Part shown: in pieces, positions 25,744 through 34,345 of the stretch
Layout of the letters: each line of letters begins with the position of its first letter
Numbering within the stretch: the stretch's first letter is position 1
Source: Micromonospora sp. CB01531
GTDB lineage: Bacteria; Actinomycetota; Actinomycetes; Mycobacteriales; Micromonosporaceae
Assembly (NCBI RefSeq): GCF_001905095.1
Contig: NZ_LWLS01000138.1
Location: 187,321 to 251,320 of the forward strand
Length of the DNA: 64,000 bases
Direction of reading: 5' to 3'
Program-made: the position numbers and the translations under genes
The notes under the pieces: model-generated
What the model was told of the DNA's origin: nothing
Database searches by the model: none
Seen by the model: only the letters and a program-made list of their open reading frames with translations

Positions 25744-26889
25744 ATGTCAGCACCCGTCAGCACCGTCTCCGACGCGATCCAGGCCGCCCTGGCCACCGTC
25801 AACGACCCGGAGATTCGTCGGCCCATCACCGAGCTCGGCATGGTCCGTTCCGCCGAGGTCGGCGACGACGGCGTCGTCCGGGTCGAGCTGCTGCTCACCG
25901 TGGCCGGCTGCCCGCTGAAGGACAAGCTGCGTACCGACATCACCGCGGCCGTCGGCGCGGTGCCCGGCGTGACCGGCGTCGAGATCGAGTTCGGCGTGAT
26001 GAGCTCGGAACAGCGCCAGGAGCTCCAGTCGAAGCTGCGCGGGGGCGGCGGCCAGGAACCGGTCATCCCGTTCGCCCAGCCCGGCTCCCGCACCCGGGTG
26101 TACGCCGTCGCCAGCGGCAAGGGCGGCGTCGGCAAGTCCAGCGTCACGGTCAACCTGGCCGCCGCGCTGGCCGCCCGCGGGCTCTCGGTCGGCGTGGTGG
26201 ACGCCGACATCTACGGCCACTCGGTGCCCCGGATGCTCGGTGCCGAGGGCGCCCCGACCCGGGTCGAGGACATGATCATGCCGCCGCAGTCGCACGGCGT
26301 GAAGGTCATCTCGATCGGCATGTTCACCCCGGGCAACGCGGCCGTCGTCTGGCGCGGTCCGATGCTGCACCGGGCGCTGCAGCAGTTCCTCGCCGACGTC
26401 TACTGGGGCGACCTGGACGTGCTCCTGCTGGACCTGCCCCCGGGCACCGGCGACATCGCGATCTCGGTGGCCCAGCTGCTGCCGAACGCGGAGATCCTGG
26501 TCGTCACCACCCCGCAGACCGCCGCCGCCGAGGTGGCCGAGCGGGCCGGCGCCATCGCGCTGCAGACCCACCAGCGGGTGGTCGGCGTCATCGAGAACAT
26601 GTCCTGGCTGGAGCTGCCGGACGGGTCCCGGATGGAGGTCTTCGGGGCCGGCGGCGGCGAGGCGGTCGCCGAGTCGCTGACCCGGACCATCGGCGCGCAG
26701 GTGCCGGTGCTGGGGCAGATCCCGCTGGACACCCGGGTCCGCGAGGGCGGCGACGCCGGCACCCCGATCGTGCTGACCCAGCCGGACGCACCGGCCGCCA
26801 AGGCGATCCTGCAGGTCGCCGACCGGCTGGCCGTCCGCCGCGAGTCCCTGCTCGGCAAGCCCCTGGGCCTCAAGCCCGCCGGCCGCTGA
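25744..26889 (+). CDS. mrp: Mrp/NBP35-family iron-sulfur carrier ATPase
   Basis: This protein has 381 residues. An N-terminal DUF59/MIP18 domain (about 1-90, with LTVAGCPLKDKL) precedes a ParA/MinD-like P-loop ATPase: Walker A ASGKGGVGKSSVTVNLA (about 120), DADIYGHSVPRML, and VLLDLPPGTGDIAISVAQLLP. Mrp/ApbC proteins carry [Fe-S] clusters to apo-enzymes. The C-terminal CXXC of many homologues is absent here: the corresponding stretch reads MEVFGAGGGE, as in other actinobacterial members. It lies convergent to tatB in the conserved mrp-tatB-htrA neighbourhood. Confidence 0.9.
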   Translation: MSAPVSTVSDAIQAALATVNDPEIRRPITELGMVRSAEVGDDGVVRVELLLTVAGCPLKDKLRTDITAAVGAVPGVTGVEIEFGVMSSEQRQELQSKLRGGGGQEPVIPFAQPGSRTRVYAVASGKGGVGKSSVTVNLAAALAARGLSVGVVDADIYGHSVPRMLGAEGAPTRVEDMIMPPQSHGVKVISIGMFTPGNAAVVWRGPMLHRALQQFLADVYWGDLDVLLLDLPPGTGDIAISVAQLLPNAEILVVTTPQTAAAEVAERAGAIALQTHQRVVGVIENMSWLELPDGSRMEVFGAGGGEAVAESLTRTIGAQVPVLGQIPLDTRVREGGDAGTPIVLTQPDAPAAKAILQVADRLAVRRESLLGKPLGLKPAGR

Positions 26890-26908
26890 CCCCCTGACCC
26901 ACCTCACC

Positions 26909-26939
26909 GACCCTCCCCGGCCTCCCGCCCGGGAGGGTC
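26909..26939. terminator. Terminator hairpin between mrp and tatB
   Basis: GACCCTCCC (26909-26917) pairs with GGGAGGGTC (26931-26939) across 13 bases, directly after the mrp stop. Confidence 0.6.
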
Positions 26940-26960
26940 GCTGACGTTCCGGCCCGCCTC

Positions 26961-27021
26961 GTTGATCATGGGGGTTGGCGGTGCGACACGCCGATCCGTG
27001 CGCCGCCAACCTCATGATCAA
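26961..27021. repeat. Long inverted repeat of the GTTGATCATG type
   Basis: GTTGATCATG plus GGTTGGCGG on one side is matched by CCGCCAAC plus CATGATCAAC on the other, giving about 22 paired bases with one bulge around a roughly 17-base centre. It lies in the mrp-tatB gap after a simpler terminator. I recall similar elements scattered between convergent genes in Micromonospora and Salinispora, so it may be a family-wide interspersed element or terminator; this needs a genome search. Confidence 0.75.
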
Positions 27022-27059
27022 CGGCACCGGGAAGTCGGGAAGCCCTGGGGGCAGGCGGG

Positions 27060-27482
27060 TCAGGTGGCGTCGTCGTAGCTGGCGCGGGGGGCCGGGGCGG
27101 CGGCCGTGCCGCCGGTGGCGGTGATCGGACGGGTGGTGTTCCGCACGTCGGCCGCCTTCGCGACCTCCTTCAGGTCGTCGTGCACGCCGCTGACGTCCGC
27201 GCGTAGGCCGTCGTACATGCTCTGCAGCGGCTTCCGGATGGCCTGCTCGTCCTCCTCGCTGAGCAGGTGCTTCCGGATGAACGCCTTCGGATGCAGGTCC
27301 TCCAGCTGGATGTCGGTGCCCAGCTCACGGCTCAGGTCGCCGGTGGCGTTCCGGGCCATGGCGCGCAGGTTACGGACCATCCGGAGCCCGTCGTTGATCA
27401 CGGTGGGCAGCCGGTCGCCGAAGATCAGCAGCGCCAGGAGCAGCAGGGCGCCGATCTCCCACCAGTTCAGGTTCTCGAACAC
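27060..27482 (-). CDS. tatB: Sec-independent protein translocase subunit TatB
   Basis: This 140-residue protein has the TatA/B build: a short N-terminus with FENLNWWEIGALLLLALLIFGDRLP (membrane helix with the conserved Glu and the FG-x-LP hinge), an amphipathic helix (INDGLRMVRNLRAMARNA) and a charged tail. It recruits twin-arginine substrates to TatC. The GTG at 27482 gives the family-typical start and has GAGGAGG upstream; an ATG 39 bases earlier would add an unlikely acidic extension. It lies 73 bases after htrA on the same strand. Confidence 0.92.
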   Translation of the reverse strand: MFENLNWWEIGALLLLALLIFGDRLPTVINDGLRMVRNLRAMARNATGDLSRELGTDIQLEDLHPKAFIRKHLLSEEDEQAIRKPLQSMYDGLRADVSGVHDDLKEVAKAADVRNTTRPITATGGTAAAPAPRASYDDAT

Positions 27483-27555
27483 TCCGGCCTCCTCGTCCGC
27501 GTCCATGGCAAGACTACGCACGTCACCGGGCTGTCCGGGAGGGGGAGAGGGGTGC

Positions 27556-28959
27556 TCACTTCGCGTCCGCGGCGAGCGTTACCGAAGTGTTCTGCCGGGT
27601 TGTACCCCGCCGATACTCCACCGTCACCACCGATCCGGGGGCGTACTTGCGGACGAGTGCCACCAGATCGGTCGGGTCGGTCATCGGGTGCCGGTTGAGC
27701 CGGAGCACCACGTCCCCGGCACGCAGCCCGGCCGCCGCCGCCGGCCCGGACGGCTCGACGGCGTTGAGACGTACGCCACCGCCGGACACGCCGGTGCCGC
27801 CCACCTGGGCGCCGATCACCGTGCGCCGAGCCTTGCCGGTGCCGATGATGTCCTGGGTGATCCGCTTCGCCTGGTTGATCGGGATGGCGAAGGCGAGCCC
27901 GATGTTGCCGGCCTCCTGCCCGTCGGCGACCAGCGACTTGATGGTCGAGTTCACCCCGACCACCCGGCCGCCGGAGTCGACCAGCGGGCCGCCGGAGTTG
28001 CCGTGGTTGACCGCCGCGTCGGTCTGGATCGCCGCGTAGTAGCGCGTCGGGCCGCCCGGCTCGCCGGCCTGCATGGTCCGGTCCACCGCGCTGACGATGC
28101 CGGCGGTGACCGTGTTGGCGAGCGAGAGCGGCGAGCCGATGGCGAGCACCGGGTCCCCGACGGCGAGCCCATCCGAGTCGCCGAACTCCACCGGCCGCAA
28201 TCCGGTACGCGTCACCTTGATCACGGCGATGTCCGACTCCGGATCCTGCCCGACGACCGTGGCCGGCGCGGAGCTGCCGTCGTTGAAGATCACCGTGGCC
28301 TTGCCGGGGCCGCCGGCGACGACGTGGTCGTTGGTGATGATGTGCCCCTCGGCGCTGACCACGAAGCCGGAGCCCTCGCTGGTGCCGCCCAGGCTGGCCA
28401 CCCGGATGGTCACCACGCTGGGCAGCACCTTCTCGGCGACGCCGGCCAGGGACTCGGGCTTGCGCTGGGCGAGCGCCGGAGCCGACGGGGACGGCGCGCC
28501 GAGGGTGGTCACCGCACTGCCGTGCAGGAAGGCGTACGTCAGGGCACTGCCGAGCGAACCGGCCAGCAGGGCGGTGATGAGCGAGACCAGCACCACCTGC
28601 CGCAGCTTCGGCCGGCCCTGCGCGTCCGGATCGGTCACCGGCTCCGGTTCGCCGGCGCCGACCGGTGCGGCGGGGACCACCACCGCGGCGGGTGCGTACG
28701 GGTCGCGCCACGGATCGGCGAGTGCGTCGGACCACCAGGGCGAGGTCGTGCCGCCCCCGGCGCCCTGAACGCCCTGCGGCCAGCTCCCGGGGAGCGTGCC
28801 GCCCCCGGCGCCGGATGTGCCCTGGGGGCGCTGCGGCGGACTCCCGGGGGTCGTGCCACCCCCGGCGCCCGGTATGCCCGGGGGCGGACTCCCGGGCGCC
28901 GGCCCTCCCGCCGGTGCCGGGGTCCCGCCGGGCTGGCGCCAGTCCCAGCCGTCGGTCAC
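27556..28959 (-). CDS. HtrA-like trypsin protease with PDZ domain
   Basis: This 467-residue protein has a Gly/Pro-rich cytoplasmic N-terminus (about 1-130), one membrane segment (about 145-170: VLVSLITALLAGSLGSALTYAFL), an extracytoplasmic trypsin domain with catalytic His in ITNDHVVA, Asp in DPESDIAVIKV and Ser in GNSGGPLVDSGG, and a PDZ domain (GPAAAAGLRAGDVVLRLN). It degrades misfolded envelope proteins. The GTG at 28959 is chosen for its ribosome site GGGAGG. In M. tuberculosis the equivalent gene follows sigE and rseA, which are missing here. Confidence 0.9.
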   Translation of the reverse strand: MTDGWDWRQPGGTPAPAGGPAPGSPPPGIPGAGGGTTPGSPPQRPQGTSGAGGGTLPGSWPQGVQGAGGGTTSPWWSDALADPWRDPYAPAAVVVPAAPVGAGEPEPVTDPDAQGRPKLRQVVLVSLITALLAGSLGSALTYAFLHGSAVTTLGAPSPSAPALAQRKPESLAGVAEKVLPSVVTIRVASLGGTSEGSGFVVSAEGHIITNDHVVAGGPGKATVIFNDGSSAPATVVGQDPESDIAVIKVTRTGLRPVEFGDSDGLAVGDPVLAIGSPLSLANTVTAGIVSAVDRTMQAGEPGGPTRYYAAIQTDAAVNHGNSGGPLVDSGGRVVGVNSTIKSLVADGQEAGNIGLAFAIPINQAKRITQDIIGTGKARRTVIGAQVGGTGVSGGGVRLNAVEPSGPAAAAGLRAGDVVLRLNRHPMTDPTDLVALVRKYAPGSVVTVEYRRGTTRQNTSVTLAADAK

Positions 28960-29187
28960 GTCGGTGCCTCCCAGTCCGTCCCGCACGTCCCGTGGCGCGG
29001 GGCCGGCGAAGCCGGCCGTGCCGCACGGGACACCGTCCAGGATTGCACGAATGCCCCGAACGGAGTCAGGGGTTGCCCGGCCGTGATCGTCGCGCAGCAC
29101 ACTCGCGGCTGCGCGCCTTGGATCGCGCCTCTAGGCTCATAGCGCAAACCGACCCCTCGCACCACTCCCGCCGCCCGGAGGTGTCCC

Positions 29188-29838
29188 ATCGCCACGGTCG
29201 CCAGCTCCGGCAACGCGACGGCCCAGGCGCTCCAGTTCGCCGAGTCGTACGTCACCGAGGATCTCGTGCTGCGGACGGCCCGCAGTCTCGCCCACGAGGT
29301 GGGCGTGGAGGCGGTGACGCCGGGGGCCGGGGCCGCGCTGCGACTGCTCGCCGCCGCCGGCAACGCCCGGGCGGTGGTGGAGATCGGCACCGGCACCGGG
29401 GTCAGCGGCGTCTGGCTGCTGCGCGGCATGCGGCCCGACGGAGTGCTCACCACCATCGACCTCGAGGTGGAGCACCAGCGGATCGCCCGGCGGCTCTTCG
29501 TGGAGGCGGGCTTTCCGTCCGGGCGTACCCGGATCATCACCGGCCGGGCCCTCGACGTGCTGCCGCGGCTCGCGGACGGCGCCTACGACCTGCTCTTCGT
29601 CGACGCGGAGGCGACCGGCTTCAGCGCCTGTGTGGACGCCGCGCTGCGGCTGTTGCGGCCCGGCGGGGTGCTCGCGCTCAACGGCACCCTCGCCGGCGGC
29701 CGGATCGGCGATCCCGCCGCCCGGGACGTGGAGACGGTCACCGTCCGGGAGACCATCAAGGCGATCCGGGAGTCGGAGCACTGGATCCCCGCGCTGCTGC
29801 CGGTCGGCCACGGCCTGCTCGTCGCCGTGAAGGCCTGA
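29188..29838 (+). CDS. O-methyltransferase with probable ATC start codon
   Basis: This 216-residue SAM-dependent methyltransferase of the catechol O-methyltransferase-like family has motif I VVEIGTGTGVSGVWLLR, the acidic TTIDLEVEHQRIARRLF, and LLFVDAEATGF. The conserved N-terminus AQALQFAESYVTEDLVLRTAR lies upstream of the first ATG/GTG/TTG in frame (29266), and a TAG at 29140 closes the frame. The only sensible initiation point is ATC 29188, seven bases after a strong GGAGG. An ATC start or a local sequencing error are the alternatives. It is divergent from htrA. Substrate is unknown. Confidence 0.82.
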   Translation: MATVASSGNATAQALQFAESYVTEDLVLRTARSLAHEVGVEAVTPGAGAALRLLAAAGNARAVVEIGTGTGVSGVWLLRGMRPDGVLTTIDLEVEHQRIARRLFVEAGFPSGRTRIITGRALDVLPRLADGAYDLLFVDAEATGFSACVDAALRLLRPGGVLALNGTLAGGRIGDPAARDVETVTVRETIKAIRESEHWIPALLPVGHGLLVAVKA

Positions 29839-29968
29839 ATCGCCGGGCGGCCTTCCGCCGGCACCGGCTGCGACGGGTCGCACCCAGGGCTCAGCCACAC
29901 CGGGCCCGGGGTGCGCCCGCGCCCAGGGGTCGACCGCGCCAGCCACGCGGCGCGAGGTCCGCCCGCCG

Positions 29969-31441
29969 TCAGCCCAGGGTCGCCAGCCAGCGCAGCAGCC
30001 CGCGTACGCCCCAGCCGGTGGCGCCCCGGGTCAGCTCGCCGTGCACGTCCTCCGACCACGAGGGGGCGGACATGTCCACATGCACCCAGCGGTCCCGCAG
30101 GTCACCGGTGAACTCGCGGAGGAAGAGCGCGGCCACGACGGAGCCGGCGCCCCGGTCCGGGGAGCTGTGCAGGTCGGCCACGTCGCTGCCCAGGTACTCG
30201 ACGTAGTCGGTGGGCAGCGGCATCCGCCAGGCGCGCTCGCCGGCCGCCTCGATCGCCGTCAGCAGGTCGGCGGCGAGCTGGTCGTTCTCGCTGTACAGGG
30301 CGCCGTGCCGCTTGCCCAGCGCCACCGCGTTCGCGCCGGTCAGGGTGGCCAGGTCGACCAGCAGGTCGGGGCGGAGCTCGCGCTCCGCGTACGCCAACGC
30401 GTCGGCCAGCACCAGCCGCCCTTCGGCGTCGGAGTTGGTGCTCTCGCTGGTCAGGCCGCCGTAGTGACGAATGATGTCGCCGGGGCGGAACGCCGAGCCA
30501 CTGACCATGTTCTCGGCGAGCGGCGCGAGCGTGGTGACCCGCACCGGCAGCCGCAGCGCGGCGGCGCCCAGGGTCGCGGCGACCACCGCGGCGGCGCCCG
30601 CCATGTCCTTACGCATCAGCTTCATGGCCGGCACCGGCTTGATCGACAGGCCGCCCGTGTCGAAGGTGATCCCCTTGCCGACCAGCACCACGTGGGTACG
30701 CGCGTCCGCCGGCCGCCAGTCCAGCTCGACCAGACGGGGGCCGCTGGCCGAGCCGCCGCCGACGGCGAGGATGCCGCCGAAGCCCTCCGCCGCCAGTTCC
30801 TCCGGCCCGCGTACCCGCAGGTGCAGGTCGGGACGGTCGGTCGCCGCGGCCGCGACCTGAGCGGCGAACCAGTCCGGGTTCTTGGTCGAGGAGGGGGTGT
30901 TGGTCAGGTCGCGGGCCAGCCAGGTCATCTCGGCGGTGGTCCGGGCGGCCGCCAGGGTCGGGGCGAGCGCGTCCGGGTCGCGCACCACGACGTCCACCTC
31001 GGCCAGCGCGGGCGTCCCGCCGGCCTCGGTCAGCCGGAACCGGTAGGAGCCCAGCAGCAGCCCCTCGACCAGGCCGCGGAGCGCCTCCGCCGCGTCCGCC
31101 GGGAGGGCCACCGTGACGTACGTCTCATCCTTGGCGGCGCGGGCCAGCGCCGCGCCCGCGCTCCGCCAGCCGTGCTCGTCGCCGTCGCCGACGCCGAGCA
31201 GCACCAGGCGCGCGGGCGTGCCACCCGGGCGCAGGTGCTCCCGGACCTCGCCCGCGGCACCGGTCAGCCGGGCGGCGGGGAGCAGCGCGGCCGCCTCGGC
31301 CCGGATGTCGTCGCCGGGCGGCGAGGCGGTGGGGACCAGCGCGGGCGGGCGGTCCGGCCCTTCGGGACGAACGGGCAGGACGAGGGTGTCGAGCCGCTCG
31401 GGCTCGCGCACCAGACGAATGGCCAGCACGCTGGACCGCAC
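29969..31441 (-). CDS. pepA: Leucyl aminopeptidase, M17 family
   Basis: This 490-residue metallo-aminopeptidase removes N-terminal residues from peptides. The N-terminal macro-like domain occupies about 1-165. The catalytic domain shows VVLVGKGITFDTGGLSIKP (metal-binding Lys and Asp), MKLMRKDMAGAAAV, and NSDAEGRLVLADALAYA (the family box, usually NTDAEGRL, here with Ser for Thr), followed by the C-terminal WRMPLP. All metal ligands appear present. It is cytoplasmic, with no signal peptide. Its neighbours are the O-methyltransferase (convergent) and DUF3117 (same strand). Confidence 0.93.
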   Translation of the reverse strand: MRSSVLAIRLVREPERLDTLVLPVRPEGPDRPPALVPTASPPGDDIRAEAAALLPAARLTGAAGEVREHLRPGGTPARLVLLGVGDGDEHGWRSAGAALARAAKDETYVTVALPADAAEALRGLVEGLLLGSYRFRLTEAGGTPALAEVDVVVRDPDALAPTLAAARTTAEMTWLARDLTNTPSSTKNPDWFAAQVAAAATDRPDLHLRVRGPEELAAEGFGGILAVGGGSASGPRLVELDWRPADARTHVVLVGKGITFDTGGLSIKPVPAMKLMRKDMAGAAAVVAATLGAAALRLPVRVTTLAPLAENMVSGSAFRPGDIIRHYGGLTSESTNSDAEGRLVLADALAYAERELRPDLLVDLATLTGANAVALGKRHGALYSENDQLAADLLTAIEAAGERAWRMPLPTDYVEYLGSDVADLHSSPDRGAGSVVAALFLREFTGDLRDRWVHVDMSAPSWSEDVHGELTRGATGWGVRGLLRWLATLG

Positions 31442-31492
31442 CTCCGAAAAGTTCTCAAAACGGGATAACTCGCCGAAGCGAGCCGACGAAGG

Positions 31493-31525
31493 CCCTGAGC
31501 CACCGGCGTTGCCGGTGGCTCAGGG
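31493..31525 (-). terminator. Strong terminator hairpin after the DUF3117 gene
   Basis: CCCTGAGCCACCGGC (31493-31507) pairs perfectly with GCCGGTGGCTCAGGG (31511-31525) across a GTT loop, a 15-base-pair stem. It lies between the DUF3117 gene and pepA, separating the two. Confidence 0.75.
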
Positions 31526-31572
31526 TAGGACGAACCGCTCGCGCGACCCGGGCCGCGCGGACCGCTCCTCGC

Positions 31573-31740
31573 TCAGCCGGCGGCCGCCTTCAGCGCGTCA
31601 CCCAGCGCGGTGGCCTCGTCGGGAGTCATCTCGACGACGAGCCGGCCACCACCCTCCAGCGGGACCCGCATGACGATGCCCCGGCCCTCCTTGGTGACTT
31701 CCAGCGGACCGTCGCCCGTCCGCGGCTTCATCGCCGCCAT
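31573..31740 (-). CDS. DUF3117 small protein
   Basis: This 55-residue protein, MAAMKPRTGDGPLEVTKEGRG onward, is a full-length match in style to the actinobacterial DUF3117 family (M. tuberculosis Rv1211-like). The ATG is preceded by AGGGGAGA. The family is nearly universal in actinobacteria and has no known function. It ends at a strong hairpin. Confidence 0.9.
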   Translation of the reverse strand: MAAMKPRTGDGPLEVTKEGRGIVMRVPLEGGGRLVVEMTPDEATALGDALKAAAG

Positions 31741-31930
31741 GTTGTCTCCCCTCAGACCTACACCAGGGTCGGTGGGTTGCCCCACAGCCACTTCGCCATA
31801 ACCACCCGCAACCATCGCGGGGGCGTCGACCAACGATTTTCCCTGATGAACACCGCCGGACCCAAACCGAAGCAGCATTGATGTAACAGCATCTAGCATA
31901 TCTTGGATAGGCCTGTCACAATGTGCGGTC

Positions 31931-32749
31931 ATGCAGGCACGGTCGGCACTCTTCGACCTGTACGGCGACCATCTCCGGGCGAGGGGTGGGCGCGCACCGG
32001 TCGCCGCCCTGGTCAAGCTGCTGGCGCCGCTCGGGATCGCCCCTCCAGCCGTCCGCACCGCGGTCTCCCGGATGGTCCGCCAGGGCTGGCTCGATCCGCT
32101 CCGGCTCGCCACCGGGCCCGGCTATTCGATCACGCCAAAAGCGGCCCGGCGACTCGACGAGGCGGCCTCCCGGATCTACCGCACCGGGCGGCACAGCTGG
32201 GACGGGCGGTTCGACCTGCTGGTGCTGGAGGCCCCGACCTCCCGGCGGGACCGGCAGCGGCTCGCCGCCAACCTGACCTTCCTCGGCTACGGCACGCTCG
32301 ACGACTGCACCTGGGTGGCCACCCGCCCTGGTGAGGACGTCGACGTCCTGCTCGCCGAGGCGGGCGTGCACTACGAGCGGTTCACCGCGGCCCACGCCGC
32401 CGGCAACCCCGGCGCGATGGGGGTGGTCCGCCGGGCCTGGGACCTGGCCGAGATCGGCCGGGCGTACGAGCGGTTCGTCGCGGAGCAGAAGCCCCTGCTG
32501 TCCGGCGTCACCGTGCGCAGCAGCGACGAGGAGGCGTACGCGGCCCGGTTCCGGCTCGTGCACGCGTGGCGTACCTTCCTCTTCCGGGATCCGCAGCTGC
32601 CCCCGGCGCTGCTTCCCGAGCGCTGGCCGGGCACCAACGCGGCCGGTTTCTTCGACCGGCACGCGGCCCGGCTCCGGCCGGCCGCCGACCGGTACGTCGA
32701 GCACTGCCTCGACGCCAGCAACCGCCTCGCCCGACAGAAGGGTCGTTAG
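31931..32749 (+). CDS. PaaX-family transcriptional regulator
   Basis: This 272-residue regulator has a winged-helix N-terminus (SALFDLYGDHLRARGGRAPVAALVKLLAPLGIAPPAVRTAVSRMVRQGWL), a PaaX central domain (WDGRFDLLVLEAP) and the PaaX C-terminal domain (FRLVHAWRTFLFRDPQLPPALLP). PaaX proteins repress phenylacetate degradation and are released by phenylacetyl-CoA. The enoyl-CoA hydratase gene follows after 3 bases, as in paa loci, but no other paa gene is present, so this could be a relic or a distinct acyl-CoA switch. Confidence 0.88.
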   Translation: MQARSALFDLYGDHLRARGGRAPVAALVKLLAPLGIAPPAVRTAVSRMVRQGWLDPLRLATGPGYSITPKAARRLDEAASRIYRTGRHSWDGRFDLLVLEAPTSRRDRQRLAANLTFLGYGTLDDCTWVATRPGEDVDVLLAEAGVHYERFTAAHAAGNPGAMGVVRRAWDLAEIGRAYERFVAEQKPLLSGVTVRSSDEEAYAARFRLVHAWRTFLFRDPQLPPALLPERWPGTNAAGFFDRHAARLRPAADRYVEHCLDASNRLARQKGR

Positions 32750-32752
32750 AAC

Positions 32753-33544
32753 GTGACCGAGCCGCTGCTCGTCGACCGCACCGACGCCGTCGTCACCCTG
32801 ACGCTGAACCGCCCGAACGCGATGAACTCGCTGGACGTGTCGCTCAAGGAGGCGCTCCGCGACACCCTCGCCGAGCTGGAGACCGACCGGTCCTGCCGGG
32901 CGGTCGTGCTGGCCGGGGCGGGCGGCTCGTTCAGCGCCGGGCAGGACCTGCGGGAGCACGTGCAGACCCTCGAATCCACCGACACCGACCAGCTGGCCAC
33001 CGTGCGGGCCCACTACAACCCGATCGCCGCCCGGCTGGCCAACCTGCCCAAGCCGGTGGTCGCCGCGGTCCGGGGCATGGCTGCCGGGGCCGGCGCCTCG
33101 CTGGCGTTCCTCGCCGACTTCCGGATCGGCGGGCCGAAGACGAAGTTCCTGATGGCCTTCGCCGGAGTCGGGCTCGCCGCCGACACCGGTGCCTCCTGGA
33201 CGCTGCCCCGGCTCGTCGGGCACGCCAAGGCCGTCGAACTGCTGATGCTCGCCGAGCCGGTGGGCGCCGAGGAGGCGAACCGGCTGGGCCTGCTCACCCG
33301 CCTGGTGGACGACGACGAGCAGGTGCTGCCGGCCGCGCAGGAGCTGGCCACCCGGCTCGCCGCCGGCCCGACCGTCGCGTACGGGGCGATCAAGCGCCAG
33401 CTCTCCATCGCCGACGCCGGCACCCTCGCCGACGCCCTCGCGGCCGAGGCGCAGGCGCAGTCGATCTGCGGCGCCACCGCCGACCACAAGGCGGCCACCA
33501 TGGCATTCGTCAACAAGCAGAAGCCGGTCTTCGAGGGGCGCTGA
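32753..33544 (+). CDS. Enoyl-CoA hydratase/isomerase (PaaG-like)
   Basis: This 263-residue crotonase-fold enzyme has the oxyanion-hole segments AGAGGSFSAGQDLREH and VRGMAAGAGASLAFLADFRIGG. The active-site loop FAGVGLAADTGASWTLPRLVG has Asp-Thr-Gly where typical hydratases have a Glu, as in PaaG-type isomerases. The C-terminal part is AAEAQAQSICGATADHKA. It is translationally linked to the PaaX gene. A 1,2-epoxyphenylacetyl-CoA isomerase function would suit this active site and neighbour. Confidence 0.88.
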   Translation: MTEPLLVDRTDAVVTLTLNRPNAMNSLDVSLKEALRDTLAELETDRSCRAVVLAGAGGSFSAGQDLREHVQTLESTDTDQLATVRAHYNPIAARLANLPKPVVAAVRGMAAGAGASLAFLADFRIGGPKTKFLMAFAGVGLAADTGASWTLPRLVGHAKAVELLMLAEPVGAEEANRLGLLTRLVDDDEQVLPAAQELATRLAAGPTVAYGAIKRQLSIADAGTLADALAAEAQAQSICGATADHKAATMAFVNKQKPVFEGR

Positions 33545-33661
33545 CCCGTCGCGCGCTTCGGACGGCCACGCGCTTCGGACGGCGTGGCCCTCCGGCGTCG
33601 CATGCGCCCTCTTTCCAGCAATCAGACACCGCCGGGCGGGAGGTAACCGGACCGACCGGGG

Positions 33662-34282
33662 TCAGTCGTCCTCTTCGGGATCCTGGTTGGCCGCCACGCC
33701 GAGCACGTACGCCTGCATGGCCAGCTCGTCGCCGGTGGGCGAGACGAAGGCGGGCAGCTCGCGGGGGCCCAGTTCCTGCACGTACGACCAGAAGAGCCGG
33801 ACCGCCTCGGCGGGCGAGGCCGCCTCGATCGGCAGGTCGAGGCTGACCAGCCAGGACCGCCGGGCGGGCGGCGGGCCGAGCAGGGCGGCCAGCTGCCCCC
33901 AGGCCGTTAGGTCCAGCCCGGTCACCGGCCCGTCGAGGGCCACGTCGTCCACCGGCACCGGCTCGTCGAGCACCCGCCGGGTGTACGACACGACGAGCTC
34001 CCCCGGGCCGGCCTCGGACAGCGGGTCGTCCGGGTCCTCCCGGGTCTCCGCGGTGGCCAGGGCGACCCGGCCGAGCGCCACCAGCCGCAGCGGCTCGTCG
34101 ACCAACACGGCGACCGGGTCACCGGGCCGGGGCCGGGCGACGCCGTCCAGCCCGGTGAGCTCCAGGGTGTCGTGGTGCACCAGCCGCTCGGCCTCGTACC
34201 GTTCGGCGGGCAGCAGCACCGCCCAGGCGCCGGACACGGTGCTCTCGGTCGTCCCGCTCGTACGGAGCTCGGTGTCGGTCAT
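33662..34282 (-). CDS. Hypothetical protein, 206 residues
   Basis: This soluble, acidic protein starts MTDTELRTSGTTESTVSGAWAVLLPAERYEAERLVHHD. The middle contains GVARPRPGDPVAVLVDEPLRLVALGRV, reminiscent of an EVE/ASCH or PUA-like beta barrel in which a short protein binds modified nucleotides, but the resemblance is weak. A Glu/Asp tail ends it. It sits between the enoyl-CoA hydratase (convergent) and tag (same strand, 63 bases upstream). The DNA-repair neighbour would fit a nucleotide-binding role; this is speculative. Confidence 0.6.
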   Translation of the reverse strand: MTDTELRTSGTTESTVSGAWAVLLPAERYEAERLVHHDTLELTGLDGVARPRPGDPVAVLVDEPLRLVALGRVALATAETREDPDDPLSEAGPGELVVSYTRRVLDEPVPVDDVALDGPVTGLDLTAWGQLAALLGPPPARRSWLVSLDLPIEAASPAEAVRLFWSYVQELGPRELPAFVSPTGDELAMQAYVLGVAANQDPEEDD

Positions 34283-34345
34283 GGCGTCAATCCCATCACG
34301 CCGGGACGGTGCTGGTCCCGGCACGTCCGCCGGACGCCGCCGGCG

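Noticed and set aside
31741..31930. AT-rich stretch upstream of paaX considered as a PaaX operator
   Set aside because: No convincing palindrome or properly spaced -35/-10 pair could be fixed.
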